From contig JARBJD010000228.1 in assembly GCA_033064195.1 (NCBI GenBank), positions 57,048-121,047 on the forward strand: DNA of 64,000 nucleotides, given 5' to 3'. Positions 56,313 through 64,000 of this stretch are shown piece by piece. Below the pieces are notes generated by a model. It searched no databases. It saw only the letters and a program-made list of their open reading frames with translations, and had not been told where the DNA came from. Origin of the DNA: Blattamonas nauphoetae. Lineage: Eukaryota; Preaxostyla; Oxymonadida. How positions within the stretch are numbered: the first letter of the stretch is position 1; each line of letters opens with the position of its first letter. The position numbers were made by a program, and so were the translations under genes.

Positions 56313-57830
56313 CCTTCTATTGATTTGTTGTGGCTGTATTGTGGAGATTATCGATGGAAATAGGGGACTGTTTTGCTGAGGATTGGTTAGAACCGGAAAG
56401 TGTGGAAAAACAGTGTAGTTACTTGATGTTTGAGGAGGATGAGGAGTAGTATAGTAGACGATTTGGGAACCAGATTGAAATAGTCGTTGAAATCAGAAAC
56501 GAAAAGTCAATTCCGATTGACCATTTCTAAATCTTGTATTAAAAGGAATTTAGGCCATTTCAATGATGCCAATATTTGACCTAAATTCCAAAAATATGTC
56601 CAATATTTCGACCTCATTTTAAGCGTCAATTTTGAAGCAAATTTTTGATACTTTCCAAAAATGTTGTCACTTTTTTCGATGTTTTTTCACTTTTGAACTC
56701 GAACACAGTGAATCCAACTTGAGAACCACTTCGAAAAAAATCGAAAAAAATTCTAAAATGTCGGAGACGATGTGAGTCGTCGATCAAAACAATCCTGATG
56801 AAGATCGGTTGAGAATTCGCGGAGCTACGTACCGAACAGTGGTCAAATAATGGACCAAAAAGTCGATTTTCAGATTTCGCTACTAACCACTACTTTATGT
56901 CTCAAATTCACCTCAAACATCTTCTAAAATTACAAAATCGATTTCAGAAGGTGAGATTCGCGATAAAAACACTTTTGGAAAAAAGTTTGATCCGACCCAT
57001 TGAGGATTTTTACGAGTCGAAATTTTCGAGATATGGTATGGACCCTGTCTTCCATCATCTTTCGCTCAGGAATCGTCCTCTTATGACGCCTTTTAGCATT
57101 AGATCGGTTAAGAACGCCTTTTGGCGACTTTAGGTATGAACCTTTTCACGTCACGATCCTTCGGACACTTTTTGTCAATTTTCATTTTTAACGATTTTCA
57201 CGTCAACCACTTCACAATTACATTCAAGCGACGCTTTTTGAGATTTCGAGTTTACTGGTGACATTAGTTCTCTCTGGAGGGTCGGTTTTCACATCACACA
57301 CTTGACACAACATTTCCGCCAACATTTTCACTATATGAATTTTTGTCCCTTTTTCTCCCACAAATCCTTCATTCTCACTGTCCGACAAAGCTGTGCTCAA
57401 ATTTCGAGACACTTTTGTCGGATAGTTGTTCCATAATGTCACATTTTCGTGTTTCAACATCTCACGTTTTCACCGTGTTTGTCACTTCAAAACACCTTCA
57501 ACCCCTTTCTTCTCTCATCTTTCTTTCACCATTTCACATTCAATCTCTTCGTCATTCCTCTTCATTTTCGTCATCTCACGAGCATTCTTTCGACCGTCTA
57601 CACCTCACGAGCACATCACAACAACTCGTTTTTATCAACTTTTTGCTTAATTGGAACAAAAGAATGTGAATGAAGCAACAATGAAGTGGGCAAGGATGAT
57701 AGCAAAGGCTGAGACGGAAGATGTGAAAATTGTGGGTAAGTATTGAGATTTACGAACGTATTCAGACAAATTTCACAAAAAAAGAGGAAAAACAAGTGAG
57801 TGAAGTGAGAATGAGACGATAAAACAAAAT
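56313..57830. other. AT-rich region, no gene recognised
   Basis: Only short frames in both strands, with repeated TTTTTCACTTTT and TCACGTC-like words around 56.6-57.6 kb. Probably repetitive or decayed mobile DNA between the hAT fragment and the hairpin array. Confidence 0.45.
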
Positions 57831-59600
57831 CATGTACCAGATCGGAGCGATCTTGATCCTTTGCGTTCCGTTGGTACACCACTTCACTTTATGAACGAGT
57901 TTGACCAAAATGTTTCTAATTAGAGTAAAATTGTGAAGTGAAACAATGTTAGCAACGATAAGGTGAAGTGACGTACCAGATCTCTCCAATCATTGTTTTT
58001 CTCACTTCGTTGGTACATCACTTCACCTTATGAACGCGTTCAACGATATTTCAGAAAACAAGAGGAATTAAGAGTGAGTGAAGTGAAAACTAAAAGATAA
58101 AACACATTCATGTACCAGATCTCACCGATCATTTCAGATTGAATCTCGTTGGTACACCAGTGTGTTTTATGAAAGATTAGAGCAAAAATGTCAATAAAGA
58201 GATCAAAATTGGGCACGAGTGGACTTTCTGGGCCAAAGGTGATCGAGGTGTGTTGTGACATTGTAGTTCATCGAGGCTATTCTCTCATAATAAATTGTCC
58301 AATATGGATGTGAACACGTTTTCTTTTCAAAATGTTGAGAATACTGTCGAGATCGTCTCAGAGAATGTCACGATCATTCGATCGTGTTTGATGAGGTCGA
58401 TCGGCGAACTATATCACTTCATCTTTACGCTTTCTTGATTCATTTCAACTTTATGTCTCGTATTTTCTTACAATTTTTCAAAACATAGCGATTGATCATG
58501 ATGTATCGTGAAGTGACAATCTACTGCAGTTCTCCCTTCAAGACACCAATTTTTTGGAAGTGAACGTGCGGCGCGTTTGGCCTAGCGGTAGCCAACCCCT
58601 CTGTCGACTGTTGTGCTCGGGGTTCGACTCCCGCCGAGCACAACTTTTTTGCCACTACTTAGAGTTTTTTGGCCCAGAAAGTCCACCCTTGCCCAAAATT
58701 GTGAAGTGAAACAAGGTTTGAAGTGATAAAACACATTCATGTACCAGATCTTACAGTTCGTTTTTATCTTGACGATCAAACATTTTTAGTTCTGTGTTCC
58801 ACTTTGTTTTGATAAAAAAAGAGAATTGAAATCAAATAGTTGTGAAATGAAACGATAAGGTGAAGTGGTGTACCTGATCTGGATGATCACTTCAGATCGC
58901 GTTTTGTTGGTACACCGTTGTGTTTTAGAAAAAATGAAGAGCACAAATCGAAGAGTAGTGAAGTGTAAAAGGTGAAATGAAAGTTGAATGAAAGTAAAAC
59001 AAAGTGGTGTACCAACGCATACAATTTTATCGATGAATCACGAAGTTTCTCGAAGAAAGATGAAGATCCAAATTTTGTTCACGTCATTTTAAATTTTAAT
59101 TTTGTAAAAAAGTGAGAGACAATGAAAAAAAAACTGACAATGAAGTGAAAATGAGAGGATAAAGTGAAGTGTTGTACCAGAAAAGAGAATGTCAAAAGTG
59201 AAGTGAAAATTCTGGTACGTCATTGTGTCTTATAAAGAGATAATACAAAAAAGAGAGCAAACCTGTTTCAAATATTCAGTGAACAGCACTTTCTGGTCAT
59301 AAGACGCAATAGTGTACCTGAGTTTGATGATCACACAGATCGAGTACATGAAGATGTTTTATGAAAAGATGAATAAAAAAGAAGAGAATACCTGTTTGGT
59401 AAATCACGAGAGACATACTTTTAAGCGATAAAACGCATCTGTGTACCTGATCTTCAGGTCCACTTTCGGTTCGATCAGAGACGGTACATAAATGTGTTTT
59501 AGGAAATAATGAATTCAAAAATGGAGCAAACCTGTTCAAAACAAGTCGGGAATGAAACCACCGTTCATAAAACAATGTGATGTACCTGAACGAGAGAGAC
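57831..59600. repeat. Array of diverged hairpin units (GTACC[A/T]GATC ... GGTAC)
   Basis: About eight to ten units, each 60-75 bp, have inverted arms around GTGTACC and GGTACAC, spaced roughly 110-160 bp, with gaps. The best unit (about 57960-58030) has 19-nt arms, AAGGTGAAGTGACGTACCA and its near-perfect complement. Others lie near 57831-57890, 58097-58172, 58861-58929, 59161-59230, 59310-59360 and 59440-59510. Many arms extend into TTTTATG or AAAACACA words, and later units also share an AGCAAACCTGTT tail. There is no coding potential. It adjoins the Polinton-like element. Confidence 0.75.
58571..58650 (+). ncRNA. tRNA-like pol III cassette (box A, box B, oligo-T), not a functional tRNA
   Basis: Box A-like TGGCCTAGCGG (58578-58588) and box B-like GGTTCGACTCC (58621-58631) sit 43 nt apart, the usual tRNA spacing, followed by TTTTTT at 58645. 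The acceptor stem and anticodon arm do not pair properly. Instead TTGTGCTCGG and CCGAGCACAA form a 10-bp stem around box B. This suggests a tRNA-derived SINE head or a decayed tRNA gene. Confidence 0.5.
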
Positions 59601-59799
59601 AGAAAAAAGTGAAGGATCGAGAACAAGAATGAAGAGACAAAAAAGAAGAGAGAACAAATGTGAAAGTAGAAAGCATAACACACCTAAACGAAACAGTAAA
59701 GAGACGTCAGGAATGAGAAGGGATGATCGTGTCCCATTGAAGTACTTTCTCTGATCAAACAAGACTGATCGAACCCATCGATGACAGAATCGAAGTCTC

Positions 59800-62700
59800 G
59801 GAAGATCACAAATGATAAAATCACGAATGTAAATTTATTTTTGAATTTTTTAATTTGTATTAAATGAATCCAACTGAAATGTACAACGAAAGACGTCGAG
59901 TATGTTCAGAACAAGCATTAATTGAATCAATGAAAGAAGAGAACTGTTCGCTAGTCTCTGAGTATGTCAGAAATAATGTGCCGGTGACGTATGTTCATGA
60001 GGGAGTTGAATGGAGAATAAAACCAAAGTTGTGGAATCAAGGAAACCGACCACACATAGCAAAACGTCGGCACTACACTCAATCATTCGTCGAAAATGAA
60101 CTGAAGAAATATAATTGTGAGCTCGTCGGTGAGTACACCAAAGTTCTGGTTCCATTCACATATCGAGAGATTGGCGGAAGTGAAGTGTTCAGAATTAGAC
60201 TTGATTCCTGGCCAAAGGCAACGATAAAGCCCCATCAGAGAAAACAGAAATAAACGCTCAACTTTTTTATTTTCGGATTTTTAATTTGTAGTAAATGGCG
60301 GCGACACTGAAATTTGTCACAGACAGCATCACGAAAATAAGAGCACTATTTCCAAACACCACCTTTGAATTCAAGGGATGAACATGGCTATGATCGAACA
60401 TATAATCCAAACATTAGAAACTACCAATATCATCGTGCATATCTCCTGTCAATGCTCAAGAATCCAGATCTCCATTTTGAAGGAGAGATAAGGAATATTA
60501 CCAACTATCAGATTGATGATTTTATTCACAAACTGGAAGAGCACAACAACAATGCAATGATGAATGAAGAAGACAGCAAAGCAAGAATGCAAATCATGAA
60601 AGAAAATCCAAGAGTGAACAAAGATGAACTGAAAAAGCAAGTGTTCAAAATGACGTGGAAACTGAAATCAATTGAAGAGAAGCTGATGGATCATTGGATG
60701 AAGAATCTGTTAATCATTCAGAAGAAAAATGAACAAATGGAAAAGAGAGAAGTGCAGACATTTGAGGGATTTGAAGAATGCATATTATTAGCTGAACCAC
60801 GAGACAAAGCAGCATTCAATTCTTGTCTCATGGATGCACGAAGGAAGTTCAAAAAGAATGAGGTCGAGAAGGTTGAAGACAATGGAAAACCATATCAGTT
60901 GTACTTCCACAATCATCTGAAGAATGTCGAGGAAATCACAACCTTCACTAAAGCAGTGTTCGACAAAGAGAAAGATCATCCATTCAAGATTAGTATTGAC
61001 TTTGGAAAGATCATCGAGAGAAAAGACAAAGATGAGACAACTTACAATGACTTCAGACCAGAATTGGAGAATACATCGAAGAGCTTCCCAACTGTGATCA
61101 GAAGTTCAGGCGACATCAATGAGTATTCAAAATATGCAATCAATCTAATCAAAGAATCTCAAGAGAGAACACTGATGGATACGAAGACAATGTACATTGC
61201 ATTCCACTCCATACTGGTTGCAGTCTATCGATTCCCAGTTGCAGGAAAAGCCAATGCAATTCTCACTGAACACATCAAAACGAGGAATGTTCGATACATC
61301 GATTCTGAGTACAATATCTGCTTCTTTCAAGCGCTATCATTCCTCACACTTCCTGAAGTTCAAGGCAAGAAAATATCTATCAATATGAGGAACAGTGAAG
61401 CCTACAGATTGTTCGCACAATGGATGAATCTCACTCATCTCCAATCTCGACAATTGACCCCACATCTTCAGAATTATCCTGGATTTGATATTGCATGTGA
61501 CATTGAGAAAGCGATGATTCAATTCAACATCACAGTTCACATTTATGAATACGACGAAGACAAGAAACGATACTTCCTCAGTCAATCGTACATCAACGAC
61601 AATGATGATGCAAGAGTTCTTCCCATTCTGATGATTCCACTGACGGCAACTCTCGTCCATGTGATGTTTATTGTGGATCCTGAGAAAATCACTGGATACA
61701 AACTCTGTCCATATTGTCAGTCTAGAGGATTCCAAGTGAAGAATAAAACTACAGCAGAGATTTTTGAGAAGCATCTCAGAGTGCAAAGAACTTGATGGAA
61801 AACATGTGAAGAAGATCTCACTTGACAAGACACCAAGACCATACGTTCCACATATTCTCAACAATCGAACATTTGAATTTCTGATGGCACAAAAGACAAG
61901 ACGAATTCAAACCAACACAATACTACATCACATACGATTTCGAAACCATGGAAGATCTCATTCTTGACAATTTATTCTCTGATGACAACACACAACTGAT
62001 CTCACACTTGAAGCCTCTCTCCGTTACATCTGCAATCAAAACAAAATCAGGTGTGAAGTCAATCTACTTTGATCTTCGAGATGGAAAGGACTTTGTGAAG
62101 CAATGGATCAGAGAACTCTTCAGACAGTACGAGATGACAACTACTACGAAGACCTGGAAATACCCTCACAAAAATGAAGTCAGTGTGATTGGATTCAACA
62201 GTTCCAGATTCGACATCAATCATCTTTCGTGATCTCGTTGACAAGATTGGAAAGTGGTGAGTTTCCTTGGATCAACAACGAAGTACAAACAAGTACTGAT
62301 CCGACATGAGAAGACACAACAGGTTCTTCGCTTTATTGACATGATGTCGTATACCGGACCAATGACTTTGGATAGTGCAGTCAAAGCTTTCGGAGGTAAT
62401 ACGACACTTCAGAAATCATTCTTTGCATACGAATCATTTGATTCATCAGACTACGATGTTGAGCAAACAAGAACCATTCTCCAAATATGAATTCTATTCC
62501 AGTCTGAACAACAGTGAAATGTCCGACAGTGATTACAAATTGTACCTTGATGATTGGAACAAACAAGGATTCAAGAACCGTTGGGAATATCTGAAATTCT
62601 ATCAGAGATGTCGAATGTATGATTGCACCTCTGGACAATCTGATTGATCTGAACTTCCAATACAAAGTGGATATGTTGCACAATCTCTCATTGTCAGCCA

Positions 62701-64000
62701 ACGCTTCTGCAATCAAATATGCGTGTGCCTACAAAGACTTTGATATCGACGTGATGATTTCAATGGAGTGGATCAATCTGGAGAAATAAAAATCACCAAG
62801 CAATACTGGAAGTACAAAGTTGCATCGTACATCTATCAAGACCAGAAGCTCATCGCAGTACTGATAAAAATGTCACTGGAAGCAGACTATGAGTGGTTCG
62901 TTCAACAGTGCAAGAGAGTGTGCTATATCTGCAAAGAGTCACTTCTCACAAGCAGTACGTCCAACTTACTGGATCGAATCGACAATTCGAAAGGACATTC
63001 AAAAGAGAACGTTAAGATCTGATGTGATTACTGCAACACCTACAAGTCAGACCATGATGAACATCTCACAAGATTGAATTCAACTGAAGAAGTACTGCAT
63101 CTGGAAATCACTACCAATGACTCCCGACACACGAGCAAACATATCACAAACTCAGAGCAGCTGTGACTGGTGGATTATCGAATGTTCAACATCGACAGAA
63201 CATTAAAGACGTGACAATCAATCAATCAAACTTCACATATGAAGATGGAAAAGTTGTCTCCACTGATACAGAACATAAAATGACTCGTCTGTGGTGTTGA
63301 CTTTAATTCCCTCTATCCAAGTGCTTTCTCATCAATCAAGAACAAGAACAATCCATACACGAATCACAGAATGTACATGCCAGGATGATGTATTCACCGC
63401 AACAGGAGATAAAAGAATGCCGTAAGGGTATCGAGACAAAATCGAAAGACATTGTTCGTTGCGCAGAACTGGAAAGGACATCGACGAGGAAGTACATATA
63501 AATGATTTCATTAACTTCCCGCCCAATCTTCAGAAACATTGTGGTCAATACAGCAGAGAACATTGGGAGAAGACATATTCACTGATGAAGAAGCATGGAT
63601 TGAAGGGCGATGACAAACAAAGCTGACCCAACTCTTGAAAGACGCACGATCGGTATGTTCTTTCAAACATACTATCTGGTTCCTCATCGACTATTGCCAC
63701 TTCATTGTCGACGACATTAAGACGCTGTAATGGTATTCTCGAGACATACTGGATTCGAACCATTTGTGACCCTCGACCATGAATGATAGAATGAAACGTG
63801 AAGGTTGGAAACAAAGAAAGAAACAATTCTGTAGAACCAACACAGAATGGAAGTGCAGATATGATGGAATGAACACTGAAATTTCAACTCAATCACAATC
63901 TGCAATGAGAAGAGAACATACTTGAAGCAAATGATGGTCCTTGTAAGAGAGATCAATGAGGACAACTAGAAATATTGATTGAAGACAGAAGCATCGTGTA
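59800..64000 (+). mobile_element. Polinton/Maverick-like element, broken, running past the window end
   Basis: A fossil virus-like element read on the plus strand. Parts seen in order: a small repeat protein (separate entry), a charged N-terminal region of a protein-primed family B DNA polymerase, its exonuclease region (YYITYDFETME, then GFNSSRFDI) and the start of the polymerase palm (NFNSLYPS). The order fits Polinton PolB genes. It is broken, with something like half a dozen or more breaks in the polymerase part, and decay increases toward the right. Integrase, capsid and packaging genes are not seen here and would lie beyond the window if present. Left end repeats were not identified; the start is approximate. 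Moderate decay suggests middle age. Confidence 0.65.
59864..60253 (+). CDS. Small two-repeat protein of the Polinton-like element
   Basis: A 129-aa frame built from two similar halves of about 50 residues. Each has a Cys-x-Leu-Val-x-Glu-Tyr motif (CSLVSEY, then CELVGEY) followed by a PVTY or PFTY strand and a Trp-containing end (RIKPKLWNQGN, then RIRLDSWPKAT). This resembles short DNA-binding or endonuclease-associated repeats found in large DNA viruses and related elements. The exact family and role are unknown. It precedes the polymerase region by about 110 bp. Confidence 0.55.
   Translation: MNPTEMYNERRRVCSEQALIESMKEENCSLVSEYVRNNVPVTYVHEGVEWRIKPKLWNQGNRPHIAKRRHYTQSFVENELKKYNCELVGEYTKVLVPFTYREIGGSEVFRIRLDSWPKATIKPHQRKQK

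Noticed and set aside
57224-57460. A 78-codon minus frame with protein-like composition
   Set aside because: No family, no flanking exons, and it sits in AT-rich repetitive DNA.
58571-58642. Functional tRNA gene
   Set aside because: Boxes A and B are good, but the acceptor stem has only scattered pairs and no 5-bp anticodon stem can be formed around a 7-nt loop.

Overview
The window is nuclear DNA from a eukaryote, probably a free-living or commensal flagellate protist. Genes are packed tightly on both strands and interrupted by very short GT-AG introns. I placed more than 50, nearly all 27-81 bp. TAA, TAG and TGA all end recognisable genes, so the code looks standard. The mix of a large secreted/type I membrane beta-helix protein, tiny introns, DNA transposons and a Polinton-like family B polymerase resembles oxymonad (Preaxostyla) genomes such as Blattamonas. 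That placement is inference, not proven by the window.

Layout. 1-17.5 kb is a transposon-rich flank. It holds decayed hAT and MULE transposase pieces, a hairpin, a 4.1-kb hAT-type element (perfect 8-bp target duplication) carrying a broken ABCC-transporter segment, a small inverted-repeat element, a 30-bp minisatellite, and an apparently intact Tc1/mariner-type element (DD34E transposase, TA duplication, inverted arrays of a TTCAGAAATGAACA-like motif).

17.5-50 kb is a gene-dense core. In order: membrane histidine acid phosphatase (+), PRP40-like splicing factor (-), ribosomal protein L12/uL11 (+), ankyrin protein (-), multipass membrane protein (-), Q-SNARE (+), cytidine deaminase (+), NAK-family kinase with a Gln-rich tail (+), NudC/CS-domain protein (+), NAD(P)HX dehydratase (-), CWC15 (-), GPI mannosyltransferase PIG-V (+), RalGAP-alpha/TSC2-like GAP (+), Nup107 (-), BET bromodomain protein (+), Ldh_2-type malate/lactate dehydrogenase (-), and an orphan 918-aa helical protein (-). 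Four divergent pairs share start-to-start gaps of only 26-102 bp.

50-54 kb has a type I beta-helix surface-protein gene, a relic of its membrane-anchor region and a Ser/Pro-rich protein. 54.2-55.7 kb holds two blocks of a 139-bp tandem repeat that reads as a 54-bp exon plus an 85-bp GT-AG intron. 55.8-56.3 kb is a hAT C-terminal fragment. 57.8-59.6 kb is an array of diverged hairpin units around GTACC...GGTAC, with a tRNA-like pol III cassette inside it. From about 59.8 kb to the window end lies a broken Polinton/Maverick-like element.

Functionally the core is ordinary housekeeping: splicing (PRP40, CWC15), translation, the nuclear pore, chromatin reading, vesicle traffic (SNARE, NAK kinase), GPI-anchor synthesis, small-GTPase control, nucleotide salvage and NAD(P)H repair. 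I see no operon-like pathway grouping. The least expected signals are the gene-carrying hAT element, the exon-intron satellite and the hairpin array.
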